DNA of 64,000 bases, from contig NZ_JAUSVS010000006.1 in assembly GCF_030814835.1 (NCBI RefSeq), positions 124,001 through 188,000 of the forward strand, written 5' to 3'. This DNA is from Caulobacter ginsengisoli (GTDB taxonomy: Bacteria > Pseudomonadota > Alphaproteobacteria > Caulobacterales > Caulobacteraceae). Shown here one piece after another: positions 33,103-42,600 of this stretch (position 1 is the stretch's first letter; every line of letters starts with the position of its first letter). The position numbers and the translations under genes are program-made. A model generated the notes under the pieces. The model did no database searches. It was not told the origin of the DNA and was given only the letters and a program-made list of their open reading frames with translations.

Positions 33103-33594
33103 ATGACCGTCAGCCTGTTCACCTTCGTCGACCTGTTCTCGCGCCAGGTCGCGACCGCCGATCACCTGCTGGACAAGGGGGCGGAAGCCGGCGGCGAGGA
33201 CTGCCTGGACTGGCGGCTGATCGAGGACATGGCGCCGCTGCGCTTCCAGCTGATGGTGGTCTGCAACTTCACCCGCCTGTGGCCGGCGCGGGTCGCCGGC
33301 CTGCCGCTGCCCGCCGAGGTCAACGACCAGCTGGACGTCGCCGGCTTCAAGGCCGCCCTGGTCGACGCGAAGGCCTATCTGGCCGGGCTGACCGCCGCGC
33401 AGTTCGAAGGCCGCGACGATGTCCCGCTGACCTATCCCCTCGGCAACGGCATGGAGCCGACCCTGCCGTCCGGCCAGTGGCTGACGGTGTTCGCCACCAC
33501 CAACCTCTATTTCCACCTCTCGACCGCCTACGGCATCCTGCGGGCCAAGGGCGTGCAGATCGGCAAGCCGGACCTGTTCGCGGGCGGGCTGTAG
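33103..33594 (+). CDS. DUF1993 family protein
   Basis: A 163-residue protein of the DinB-like DUF1993 family: SLFTFVDLFSRQVATADHLLDKG, RLIEDMAPLRFQLMVVCNFTRLWPARVAG, FATTNLYFHLSTAYGILRAKGVQIGKPD. This four-helix-bundle family has no assigned function; the H near YFHLSTAYGILR matches the C-terminal conserved region. Start ATG 33103 follows GGGGGAGCC. It ends 13 bp before the low-GC islet gene. Confidence 0.9.
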   Translation: MTVSLFTFVDLFSRQVATADHLLDKGAEAGGEDCLDWRLIEDMAPLRFQLMVVCNFTRLWPARVAGLPLPAEVNDQLDVAGFKAALVDAKAYLAGLTAAQFEGRDDVPLTYPLGNGMEPTLPSGQWLTVFATTNLYFHLSTAYGILRAKGVQIGKPDLFAGGL

Positions 33595-33607
33595 AGGCGA
33601 TTGGGCG

Positions 33608-34450
33608 GTGAACACGGATAACGACACCGATCTGCGACTCTTTGTTTTTGTCCTGCAGGCACCAATATGTCCTGAGGCTGGCCTTGAAGATCGGATGCTC
33701 CGGTTCATGACGACCGGAGACAGCACTGAGTCGTTGGATGAGCCTTCCCTAGCCCGACAGCTCGGCCCTGGCGAAAAAGCTGACTACTTACTAAATAACC
33801 GCAACATCGTCGCCGAGCTTAAGACAATAAACGGCGACCCCAAGAATCGCGTCGAGCATCGCCTGCAAGAATGGTTCTCCCAGCCTGGCGCTCCCATAGT
33901 GATGGGGCGTTACGGACTGGCGGCGATATTTCGTGCAATGCCAGACGGGCACGAAATGTCCAAACTGGTTATCGATCTATCCATTCGTGCTGTTCGTCGT
34001 CATCTCTACAAATCGAACAATCAGGTTTTGGAAACGAAGCGAAGGCTTGGTCTAAGCCACGCATCTGGCTTGTTGGTCATAATGAACGAGTCAGAACGCA
34101 TGATCGACGCGGCTAGTATCGGCTATGGAATTCGATCCGCCATTGAGTCTTCCGAGGACCGATATGAGCATCTCAAATATATTTGGGTGAGCGTTGAAAG
34201 CCACAAGGTTCGACTTCCAGATGGCTCCCTAGGGTACCCCCAACTGTTCGTTTCTCGTTCGAACGAAACACAACCTGAATTGACCTTTTTTGCGAGCATG
34301 TTGGAGGCTTGGGCTCGATTTAATGGCGGGGAACTGCGGCACCTTCCGCACGGGACCACTTGGGATTCCCTCACGCCCGTCTTCGAAGGCGGGCCGCCCA
34401 CCATAGGGCCTTTCTTTCCTAGACCGCCTGCCCGCAACACCAGCCGCTAG
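33608..34450 (+). CDS. Lower-GC islet gene, possible PD-(D/E)XK-type protein of unknown function
   Basis: A 280-residue protein without recognisable homology. Residues 59-72 read DYLLNNRNIVAELK, matching the D-x(n)-ExK core of PD-(D/E)XK nucleases (Asp59, Glu70, Lys72), with helix before (EPSLARQLGPGEKA) and a strand after. The remainder includes SGLLVIMNESERMIDAASIG and a Pro-rich C-terminus. Base composition differs from the neighbours: two 60-base blocks counted by hand give 47% (33781-33840) and 52% (34081-34140) GC, against 73% at 33181-33240. Start GTG 33608 follows GAGG; an in-frame ATG at 33695 is an alternative. The 3' end overlaps the convergent flavoprotein gene by 32 bp. Likely recent acquisition. 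Confidence 0.7.
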   Translation: MNTDNDTDLRLFVFVLQAPICPEAGLEDRMLRFMTTGDSTESLDEPSLARQLGPGEKADYLLNNRNIVAELKTINGDPKNRVEHRLQEWFSQPGAPIVMGRYGLAAIFRAMPDGHEMSKLVIDLSIRAVRRHLYKSNNQVLETKRRLGLSHASGLLVIMNESERMIDAASIGYGIRSAIESSEDRYEHLKYIWVSVESHKVRLPDGSLGYPQLFVSRSNETQPELTFFASMLEAWARFNGGELRHLPHGTTWDSLTPVFEGGPPTIGPFFPRPPARNTSR

Positions 34451-35597
34451 CCCAGGCCCACTGGAAATTGTAGCCGCCCAGCCAGCCGGTGACGTCGACC
34501 GCCTCGCCGATGAAATAGAGGCCCGGGACCGCCTTCACCGCCATGGTGCGGGAGTCGAGCGCGTCGGTGTCGACGCCGCCCAGGGTGACCTCGGCGGTGC
34601 GGTAGCCCTCCGAGCCGACCGGCTTGACCCGCCAGGCGCTCACGGACCCCGCCAGCCGGCGCAGCAGGGCGTCGTTGGCGTCGGCGATATTGCCCACCGC
34701 GCCGCCGGTGACCGCGATGTGGTTGGCCAGGCTCTTGGGCAGGATGCGGGACAGCACCGTGGCGACCGCCTGCTTGCCGCTGGTCCGGCGGGCCTCGCGC
34801 AAAAGTTCGAAGACGTCGGTCCCCGGCGCCATGTCGATCTCGATCTCGCCGCCCTCGCGCCAGTAGGAGGAGATCTGCAGGATGGCCGGGCCGCTGACGC
34901 CGCGATGGGTGAACAGCATGGCCTCCTCGAAACGGGTCTTGCCGCTGGAGACCCGGGCGTCGACCGCCACCCCGGCCAGGGTGCGCAGCCGCTCCAGCAG
35001 GCTGACATCGAAGGTCAGGGGCACCAGGGCCGGGCGGGTCTCAACGACCGGAACGCCGTATTTCGCGGCGACCTCATAGGCGAAGCCGGTCGCGCCCATC
35101 TTGGGGATCGACTTGCCGCCGCTGGCCAGGACCAGCGAGGTACAGGTCACGGTGCGGCCGCCGGCGATCAGCCGGAAGCCCTCCGGCGTCCTGTCGATGG
35201 CGGTGACGCTGGTCTCCAGCCGCAGCTGGGCGCCCACGGCCTCCATCTCCTCGAGCAGCATGGCGACGATCTGCCGGGCGCTGTCGTCGCAGAACAGCTG
35301 GCCCAGGGTCTTCTCATGCCAGGCGATGTGGTGGCGGTCGACCAGGGCGATGAAGTCGGTGGGGCGATAGCGCCGCAGGGCCGAGATGGCGAACTTGGGG
35401 TTGGCCGACAGGAAGTTCTTCGGCTCGGTGCGGGTGTTGGTGAAGTTGCACCGCCCGCCGCCGGAGATGCGGATCTTCTCGCCCGGCGCCTTGGCGTGGT
35501 CGATGACCAGCACCGAGCGGCCGCGCCGGCCCGCCTCGATGGCGCACATCATCCCGGCGGCCCCGGCGCCGATCACGATGACGTCGTAGTTTTCCAT
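34419..35597 (-). CDS. BaiN/HI0933-family FAD-dependent oxidoreductase
   Basis: A 392-residue flavoprotein with N-terminal FAD motif DVIVIGAGAAGMMCAIEAGRRG, then the family signature EKIRISGGGRCNFTNTR, ASGGKSIPKMGATGFAYEVA, FTHRGVSGPAILQISSYW and the C-terminal GLYFIGEAVDVTGWLGGYNFQWAWASGW. Family members reduce diverse substrates (BaiN acts on bile acids; RdsA-type act on fatty acids); the physiological substrate here is unknown. The last 32 bp overlap the convergent islet gene. A nested palindrome region lies upstream. Confidence 0.92.
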   Translation of the reverse strand: MENYDVIVIGAGAAGMMCAIEAGRRGRSVLVIDHAKAPGEKIRISGGGRCNFTNTRTEPKNFLSANPKFAISALRRYRPTDFIALVDRHHIAWHEKTLGQLFCDDSARQIVAMLLEEMEAVGAQLRLETSVTAIDRTPEGFRLIAGGRTVTCTSLVLASGGKSIPKMGATGFAYEVAAKYGVPVVETRPALVPLTFDVSLLERLRTLAGVAVDARVSSGKTRFEEAMLFTHRGVSGPAILQISSYWREGGEIEIDMAPGTDVFELLREARRTSGKQAVATVLSRILPKSLANHIAVTGGAVGNIADANDALLRRLAGSVSAWRVKPVGSEGYRTAEVTLGGVDTDALDSRTMAVKAVPGLYFIGEAVDVTGWLGGYNFQWAWASGWCCGQAV

Positions 35598-35637
35598 GCC
35601 GGGGAGTTAGTCGGGATGGGCGGGGAAGGGAAGGAAT

Positions 35638-35959
35638 GTCCACGAACCACACGAACCACACGAACGAGCCTGCGCGATGACTGCCGGCGCCGGGGCTCGT
35701 CCGGACGTGGGTTTTGGGGTCGCTTCGCGACAGGAAGATAAGGGAAGAGAAGAAGTGTAAGCGGTTCAGCCAGCTACCAAAGCGCCGCAGGCAATCAATT
35801 CGAAGGACGGCCTGCGGCGCATCCCGCGAGCCGCCGTCGCTTGCTCTTCTCCTCTAAACTTCTCTTCCTGTCGCGAAGCGACCCCAAAATTCCCACGCGT
35901 CCACCAGCCCAGACCCTCGGAGTTCGCTCCCGTTCGTGTGGTTCGTGTGGTTCGTGGAC
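35638..35959. repeat. Family B palindrome, copy 3, containing a nested family A element
   Basis: Perfect 29-bp terminal inverted repeats (35638-35666 and 35931-35959) of 9-bp CACGAACCA units, as in the copy at 15552. The arms are about 264 bp apart instead of about 70, because a whole family A element (35707-35896) lies inside. Confidence 0.9.
35707..35896. repeat. Family A intergenic palindrome, copy 5 (subfamily I), nested
   Basis: Left end GTGGGTTTTGGGGTCGCTTC, right end GAAGCGACCCCAAAATTCCCAC; purine arm CAGGAAGATAAGGGAAGAGAAG; interior GCGCCGCAGGC/GCCTGCGGCGC. Lies wholly inside the family B palindrome at 35638-35959. Confidence 0.88.
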
Positions 35960-35994
35960 TCCTTCCCTTTTGGCCCGACCGCGCCTATACGGAC

Positions 35995-36090
35995 GCCGTC
36001 CGCGTGACTGGCGCATAGGTGGAGAACCACCGGGGAGCGCGGGCCTCATATGCCGCGCGCCTGGGCTCCACTCGACAGACCGGAGCCCAA
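35995..36090 (+). ncRNA. ZTP (pfl) riboswitch in the purH leader
   Basis: The leader holds the conserved pfl-motif elements in order: CGCGTGACTGGCG (36001-36013), a GGTGG-AGAA-CCACC hairpin, GGGGAGCG, and the 3' segment GCCGCGCGCCTGGGC (36052-36066). The flanking CCGCG/CGCGG can form P1 and GGCG can pair with CGCC as the pseudoknot. Downstream, GGGCTCC (36063-36069) pairs perfectly with GGAGCCC (36082-36088); this second stem includes the purH ribosome-binding GGAG and overlaps the end of the aptamer. Ligand-bound aptamer would free the GGAG: a translational on-switch responding to ZMP/ZTP. Coordinates of the 5' edge are approximate. Confidence 0.88.
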
Positions 36091-36093
36091 GCC

Positions 36094-37683
36094 ATGCCCG
36101 CCGCCCCCGACTTCCCGCCCTCGCCCGACAAGGTCGTCCTCAAGCGCGCCCTGATCAGCGTCTCCGACAAGACCGGCCTGATCGACGCCGCCCGCGCGCT
36201 CGCCGACGCCGGGGTCGAGCTGGTCTCGACCGGCGGCACCAAGGCGGCCATCGCCGCGGCCGGCATACCGGTGAAGGACGTCGCCGAGCTCACCGGCTTT
36301 CCCGAGATGATGGACGGCCGGGTCAAGACCCTGCACCCAAAAGTCCACGGCGGCCTGCTGGGCGTGCGCGACGCCCCGGCCCATGCGGCGGCGATGGGCG
36401 AGCACGGGATCGGGGCCATCGACCTCGTCTATGTGAACCTCTACCCGTTCGAACCCACCGTCGCGGCCGGCGGCGACTACGAGACCTGCGTCGAGAACAT
36501 CGACATCGGCGGGCCGGCGATGATCCGCTCGGGGGCCAAGAACCACGGCTATGTCGCCGTCTGCACCGACCCCGCCGACATGGCCGAGGTCCTTGCGGCG
36601 CTGAAGGCCGAGGGCGGCACGTCGCTGGCCCTGCGCAAGACCCTGGCGGCCCGCGCCTATGCCCGCACCGCCGCCTATGACGCGGCCATCTCGGCCTGGT
36701 TCGCCGGCCAGCTCGGCCAGAGCGCCCCGCCGCGCAAGGCCATCGCCGGCCGGCTGATCCAGACCCTGCGCTATGGCGAGAACAGCCACCAGTCGGCCGC
36801 CTTCTACGGCTTCGAGCACCGCCGTACGGGCGTGGCCACCGCCCGCCAGCTGCAGGGCAAGGAACTGAGCTACAACAACATCGCCGACACCGACGCCGCC
36901 TTCGAGCTGGCCGCCGAGTTCGATGGGCCCGACGCCGCCTGCGTCATCGTCAAGCACGCCAACCCCTGCGGCGTCGCCACCGGTCCGAACCTCTTGGAAG
37001 CCCACCGCCGGGCCCTGGAATGCGACCCGGTCAGCGCCTTCGGCGGCATCGTGGCGGTCAACCGCCGGCTGGACCGGGCGGCGGCCGAAGCCATCGCCGA
37101 GGTGTTCACCGAGGTGGTCATCGCCCCCGGCGCCGACGACGACGCGGTGGCGGTGTTCGCGGCGAAGAAGAACCTGCGCCTGCTGGTCACCGAGGGCCTC
37201 CCCAATGCCCTGGACGCCGGCGAGACCTTCCGCTCGGTGGCCGGCGGCTTCCTGGTCCAGAGCCGTGACACGGCGCGCCTGACCGCCGCCGACCTGAAGA
37301 TCGTCACCAAACGCGCCCCCACCCCGCAGGAGGTGGAGGACATGCTGTTCGCCTTCACCATCGCCAAGCACGTCAAGTCCAACGCCATCGTCTTCGCCCG
37401 CGGCGGCCAGACCCTGGGCGTCGGGGCCGGCCAGATGAACCGCAAGGACAGCGCCCGCATCGCCGCCATGCGCGCCGCCGACTTCGGCCTGGACCTGAAG
37501 GGTAGCGCCTGCGCCTCGGAAGCCTTCTTCCCCTTCGCCGACGGGCTCATTCAAGCGGCGGAGGCGGGGGCGACGGGGGTGATCCAGCCCGGCGGCTCGA
37601 TCCGCGACGAGGAGGTGATCGCGGCGGCGGACGCGGCGGGGATCGCCATGGCGTTTACCGGGGTTCGGGTGTTCCGGCATTGA
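36094..37683 (+). CDS. purH: Bifunctional AICAR transformylase / IMP cyclohydrolase
   Basis: Last two steps of purine synthesis, AICAR to FAICAR to IMP. The 529-residue protein has the MGS-like cyclohydrolase domain at the N-terminus ([54 protein letters not shown]) and the transformylase domain after about residue 200 ([74 protein letters not shown]). ATG 36094 follows the GGAG that the riboswitch hairpin sequesters. The last 29 bp overlap the convergent PEP-mutase-like gene. Its control by ZTP fits feedback by the AICAR substrate. Confidence 0.98.
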   Translation: MPAAPDFPPSPDKVVLKRALISVSDKTGLIDAARALADAGVELVSTGGTKAAIAAAGIPVKDVAELTGFPEMMDGRVKTLHPKVHGGLLGVRDAPAHAAAMGEHGIGAIDLVYVNLYPFEPTVAAGGDYETCVENIDIGGPAMIRSGAKNHGYVAVCTDPADMAEVLAALKAEGGTSLALRKTLAARAYARTAAYDAAISAWFAGQLGQSAPPRKAIAGRLIQTLRYGENSHQSAAFYGFEHRRTGVATARQLQGKELSYNNIADTDAAFELAAEFDGPDAACVIVKHANPCGVATGPNLLEAHRRALECDPVSAFGGIVAVNRRLDRAAAEAIAEVFTEVVIAPGADDDAVAVFAAKKNLRLLVTEGLPNALDAGETFRSVAGGFLVQSRDTARLTAADLKIVTKRAPTPQEVEDMLFAFTIAKHVKSNAIVFARGGQTLGVGAGQMNRKDSARIAAMRAADFGLDLKGSACASEAFFPFADGLIQAAEAGATGVIQPGGSIRDEEVIAAADAAGIAMAFTGVRVFRH

Positions 37684-38512
37684 GCCGCGCCGTCGAATAC
37701 AACGCATTCAGCTCGCCCTGGCCGATCTGCCCGGCGCCGTAGCCGAACGTGCCCTCGTCCAGCAGTTCCCGCGCCGCCCGCCGCACCAGGCCCAGCGCCG
37801 CCCGGGCGATGGAGCCGCCGGTGCTGATGCGCTGGACGCCGGCCTCGAGCATCTGGCGGGCGGTGGCGTTGGCGCTGGTCAGGCCGACGACGATGTTCAG
37901 CGGGCCGGCGATCTCGCGAACCAGGGTGCGGATGAGGTCGAGGTCGCCGGTTCCGGGGACGAAGACGCAGTCGGCCCCGGCCTCCAGGTAGCGGTTGCCG
38001 CGCCGGATGGCCTCGGCCAGGCCCTCGGGGCCGGCGATCTGCAGGGCGTCGGTGCGGGCGTTGAGCACGAAGTGGGGCGCGGCGGCCCGGGCGGCGGCGA
38101 TGCGCTCGACCGACAGGGCCTCGTCATAGAGGTCCGGTCCCGCCCCGATGTCCTCGATGTTGCCGCCGGCCGCGCCCGCCGCCACGGCGAGGCGCACGGT
38201 CTCGGCGACGGCTTCCGGGGCTTCGCCATAGCCGTCCTCGAGGTCGGCGTTGACCGGAATGTCGACCGCTGAGGTCAACTCGGCCAACCGGGCGAGCGTC
38301 TCTTCGCGGCTGACCGCCACCCGCGGATCGCCGACCCGGTAGTCGGGCTTGCCGATCGAGAAGGCCACCCCGGCGCTGGTGGTTGCGATGGCCTTGAAGC
38401 CCTCGGCGGCCATCAGGATGGCGCTGCCGGCGTCCCAGGCGTTGCCCAGGATGAAGCCGCCGGGGGCCTTGTGCAGGGCGAGAAAGGCATTGGCGCGCTG
38501 GGTCTGTGTCAT
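37655..38512 (-). CDS. Isocitrate lyase / PEP mutase family protein
   Basis: A 285-residue TIM-barrel protein of the isocitrate lyase/phosphoenolpyruvate phosphonomutase superfamily. Recognisable parts are [49 protein letters not shown] (metal-binding Asp/Glu), [29 protein letters not shown] and [16 protein letters not shown]. The typical KKCGH-type catalytic loop of isocitrate lyase is missing, placing it in the phosphonomutase-like group that includes oxaloacetate decarboxylases and carboxyphosphonoenolpyruvate mutase. Substrate unknown. Convergent with purH, overlapping by 29 bp; divergent from the hydrolase gene. Confidence 0.9.
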   Translation of the reverse strand: MTQTQRANAFLALHKAPGGFILGNAWDAGSAILMAAEGFKAIATTSAGVAFSIGKPDYRVGDPRVAVSREETLARLAELTSAVDIPVNADLEDGYGEAPEAVAETVRLAVAAGAAGGNIEDIGAGPDLYDEALSVERIAAARAAAPHFVLNARTDALQIAGPEGLAEAIRRGNRYLEAGADCVFVPGTGDLDLIRTLVREIAGPLNIVVGLTSANATARQMLEAGVQRISTGGSIARAALGLVRRAARELLDEGTFGYGAGQIGQGELNALYSTARLNAGTPEPR

Positions 38513-38615
38513 CTGGGCCTCTGGGATCGGTGCGGCGCCATCCTATCTAAGCCTGGCCACGAAATCGCCGGGTTGGCGGTTCGAAAGTGGCAGCAGCGAA
38601 CAGAAGGGGCGGGGC

Positions 38616-39404
38616 GTGATCCAGCTTGGGCGGACGGGCGGCGCGGGCCTCAAGGCGGCCGAGTGGGGCGAGGTCCTGGCCCGCGGCGCCACCGTGCAGC
38701 GGCCGCTGCTGGCCATGGCCCGCGTGCCGGTGGTGCTGCAGTTCCACGGCTGCGGCGGGGCCGAGCCCTTCCTGCAGACCTACGGCAAGACCGCCACGGA
38801 CCTGGGCGTCGCGGCCGTGACCATCGACAGTTTCCGGCCGCGCGGCATGAGCAACCTGGACGGCAAGCTGTTTGTCTGCACGGGCACGACGCTTCGCGGC
38901 GCCCAGCGGGCGGCGGACGTCTTCGCCATGCTGGCCTGGGCCCGCGCCCAGCCCTGGGCCGATCCCGACCGCATCGCCCTGGCCGGCTGGAGCCACGGCG
39001 GCTGGACGATCATGGACGCGTTGGCCATGGGGTCGAACGCCGCCCGCGTCACCGGCATCGCCGACGCCGACCCGGCGGCGCTGCAGGGGGTCAAGGGCGC
39101 CTTCCTGGTCTATCCCTATGCCAGCTTCCCCTCCCTGACCTCGGCCCAGGGCTGGCCGGGCGCCAAGCCGCCGGTCACCGCCATCCTGGGCGGCAAGGAC
39201 CAGGTGGTCGGCGTGAACGGGCCGCAGAAGGCGCTGCAGCGGCTGACGCGGGATGGGGTGAGCGTGGAGACCACGCTGTTCCCGGACGCGACCCATGCGT
39301 TCGATGATGATCACGCCAATGACCCGCGGGCGAAGTATCGGCCGGATCTGCTGGAGACGTCGCGGGGGCTCTACGCGGGGATGCTGAAGCGGGCGTTTGG
39401 GTAG
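38616..39404 (+). CDS. Dienelactone hydrolase-family alpha/beta hydrolase
   Basis: A 262-residue hydrolase. Motifs: VVLQFHGCGGAEPF (oxyanion turn), IDSFRPRGMSN, the nucleophile elbow IALAGWSHGGW (Ser in GWSHGG), AILGGKDQVV (acid Asp) and FPDATHAFDDD (His), the arrangement of dienelactone-hydrolase-type enzymes, where the HAF ending is typical. No signal peptide. GTG 38616 was chosen as start since AAGGGG lies 7-8 nt before it; the frame extends upstream without a good site. Substrate unknown. A family C palindrome follows. Confidence 0.85.
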   Translation: MIQLGRTGGAGLKAAEWGEVLARGATVQRPLLAMARVPVVLQFHGCGGAEPFLQTYGKTATDLGVAAVTIDSFRPRGMSNLDGKLFVCTGTTLRGAQRAADVFAMLAWARAQPWADPDRIALAGWSHGGWTIMDALAMGSNAARVTGIADADPAALQGVKGAFLVYPYASFPSLTSAQGWPGAKPPVTAILGGKDQVVGVNGPQKALQRLTRDGVSVETTLFPDATHAFDDDHANDPRAKYRPDLLETSRGLYAGMLKRAFG

Positions 39405-39415
39405 CGGCCTCGACA

Positions 39416-39596
39416 ATCCTCCCCCGGAGGGGGAGGGGGACCGCCGCGAAGCGGTGGTGGAGGGGGTTTGAGCCTGCATTCAGACATCAGGATAGAACGC
39501 GGCTGACCGGCTGCGATTAGCTGGAAAGAGGGGGATGTAGTGGTGGACCCCCTCCACCATGCTTCGCATGGTCCCCCTCCCCCTCCGGGGGAGGAT
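39416..39596. repeat. Family C intergenic palindrome, copy 2
   Basis: Terminal inverted repeats starting ATCCTCCCCCGGAGGGGG (39416-39443 and complement to 39596) flank GTGGTGGAGGGGGTTTGAGC and CCCCCTCCACCAT. The core, with GCGATTAGCTGGAAAGAGG, matches the reverse complement of the copy at 10037-10255. Confidence 0.85.
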
Positions 39597-39604
39597 TTCA
39601 GGAG

Positions 39605-42600
39605 TCAGCTTGCCGAGTTGGCCAGTTCCCGCAGCGCCGCATTGGCGATGGTCAGCTTGGCGAAGCTCCAGCCGCCGCCGGCCGCCTCGATCTCGTCGAC
39701 CGTGCGCTTGACCGCCCGGCCGGGGCCGGACTGCATCTGGGCCCAGGAGGTCACCGTCGACTTGGCGGCCTCGTCGGTGTCGGCGCCCTGGGCGCCGCCG
39801 GCGAACTTCATGACCGCCTTGGTCAGCAGGGTCTGTTCGGTCAGCATGTCCTCGACCAGGCGCCGCACGGCCATGCGCTCGAAATGATCGCCGCCGCGCA
39901 GTTCGCCCGCCGCCGCCCGCAGGCGGTCGAAGGACCAGGTGGCGCCGACCCGGTGATAGAGCCGGGCGACATTGGCCACCGGCCAGCTGGAGGCGTTGGC
40001 GGCGTCGACCAGGTCGACGGCGGTGGTCAGGGGCTGCAGGATGGCGATGGCCTGGGCCAGGGCCTCGGGGGCGCCGTCGCTGACGAAATCCTTGACCCGG
40101 CGGGCCACGGCCTTCTGCTCGAAGGGCGAAAGAAGCCCGGGCATCAGGCCCTTCAGGGCGTCGAGCGAGGGACGGTATTCGTCGATCAGGGCCTGGACGC
40201 CCAGGCCCTGGGCGGCCCGGCGGGCCAGCCAGAAGGTCTGGGAGCGCAGGGTGTGGACCAGGGCCTTGAACAGGGCCATCTGGCCGGCGGCCGGAGCCTT
40301 GCCGTCCAGGGCCGCGACCTGGGCCCAGGCCTCGTCGAAGCGCAGCACTTCCCGCGCCGCCGAGAAGCCGATGGTCAGGGCGTCGGTGTCGCAGCCGGCG
40401 GCGGCGCGCAGGCGGGCTGGGAAGCCGGGGCCGCAGAGGTTGACGATGGCGTTGTCGACCACGGTGGCGATGATGTCGCGCCGCAGCCGGTGCTGCTTCA
40501 TCTCGGCCTCGAAGCGCTTCAGCGGCTCGGGGAAATACCCCTCCAGGGTCTTGAGGTAGTAGGGATCGTCCACCGCCTTGCCGGCGACCATGTCGTCGTT
40601 GAGGGTCAGCTTGCCATAGGCCAGCAGCACGGCCAGCTCCGGCCGGGTCAGGCCCTTGCCGGCCGCCGCCCGCTCGACCAGCACGGCGGCGTCGGGCAGG
40701 CCCTCCACGCGCCGGTCCAGCCGCCCCTGGCTCTCCAGGTCGGTCATGAAGCGGGCGTGGGCGTCGAGCTCGGCCGGCGCGTCGCGTTCGAGCAGCGACA
40801 GCGCCAGGGTCTGGTCGTAGTTGTGGCGCAGCACGTGATGGCCGACATCCTCGGTCATCGAGGCCAGCAGGGTGTTGCGGTCGGGCCGGCTGAGCTTGCC
40901 GGCCCGCTCGGCCATGCCGGTCAGGATCTTGATGTTGACCTCGTGGTCGGAGCTGTCGACCCCGGCGGAGTTGTCGATGGCGTCGGTGTTGATCCGGCCT
41001 CCCGCGAGGGCGAACTCGATGCGGCCGGCCTGGGTGAGGCCCAGGTTGGCCCCCTCGCCGATCACCTTGCAGCGCAGTTCCGAGCCGTTGACCCGCACCG
41101 GATCGTTGGCCTTGTCAGCCGCGTCAGCCTGGGTCTCGGTCTTGGCCTTCACATAGGCGCCGATGCCGCCGAGGTAGAAGAGCTCGACCCTGGCCTTGAG
41201 GATCAGGTTGATCAGCTCGGTCGGCGACAGGCTGGCGGCCTTGGTGTCGAGCAGGGCCTTGACCTCGTCGCTCAGCGGGATGGACTTCAGGCTGCGGGCG
41301 AAGACCCCGCCGCCGGCGCTGATCTTGGCCTTGTCGTAGTCGTCCCAGCTGGAGCGGGGCAGGTCGAACATCCGCTTGCGCTCGTCCCAGCTCGAGGCCG
41401 GCTCGGGATTGGGGTCGAGGAAGATGTGGCGGTGGTCGAAGGCGGCGACCAGCTTGATCTGCTTGCTCAGCAGCATGCCGTTACCGAACACGTCGCCCGA
41501 CATGTCGCCGCAGCCGGCGACGGTGAAGGGCTCGGCCTGGATATCCTTGCCCAGCTCGCGGAAGTGGCGCTTGACCGCTTCCCAGGCGCCGCGGGCGGTG
41601 ATGCCCATCACCTTGTGGTCGTAGCCGACCGATCCCCCTGACGCGAAGGCGTCGCCCAGCCAGAAGCCGTAGTCCTCGGCGATGCCGTTGGCGATGTCGC
41701 TGAAGGTGGCCGTGCCCTTGTCCGCCGCGACGACCAGGTAGGGATCGTCGCCCTCATGGATGACGCAGCCCGTGGGCCGCACGACCTTGTTGTCCGCGTC
41801 GATATTGTCGGTGATGTCCAAGAGGCCCGACAGGAAGGTCCTGTAGGCCCGGATACCCTCGGCCCGGATGGCGTCGGGCGCGCCGCCGCGCGGCAGCTGC
41901 TTGGGGAAGAAGCCGCCCTTGGAGCCGACGGGGACGATGACGGCGTTCTTGACCTGCTGGGCCTTGACCAGCCCCAGCACCTCGGTGCGGAAGTCGTCGC
42001 GCCGGTCCGACCAGCGCAGGCCCCCACGGGCCACTGGGCCGAAGCGCAGGTGGACGCCGTCGACATGCGGCGCCCAGACGAAGATCTCCCGGAACGGCTT
42101 GGGGGCCGGCAGGTCTTCCAGCTCGCGGCTGGCGACCTTGAAGCTGATGTAGGGTTTGGGCTGCCCGTCGGCGCCCGTCTGGTAGAAGTTGGTGCGCTTG
42201 AGGGCGGCGACCAGGGCGGCCAGGCGGCGCAGCACCCGGTCGGCGTCCAGGCTCTCGACGGTCTGCAGGGCGGTGGTGATCTCGGCCATCACCGCGCCGG
42301 CCTGGATCTGGCGGGCCTCGATATCGGCGCTGATCGCCGGGTCGAAGCGGATGCGGAAGAGGTCGAGGATCAGCCGCGCCACGGCCGGATAGTCGCCCAG
42401 CGCCTGTTCCTGCACCACCTGGCTGGGGTCCAGCCCCGACTGCTGGCGGTATTTGGCCAGGGCCCGGACCAGGGCCGCCTCGCGCCAGGAAACGCCCAGT
42501 TCCAGCACCAGGCGGTTGAAGCCGTCGCTCTCGGACTGGCCGGTCCAGACGGCGGTGAAGGTGGCCTCGAAGGGGTCGCGGATGTCGGCGAAGGTCAACC

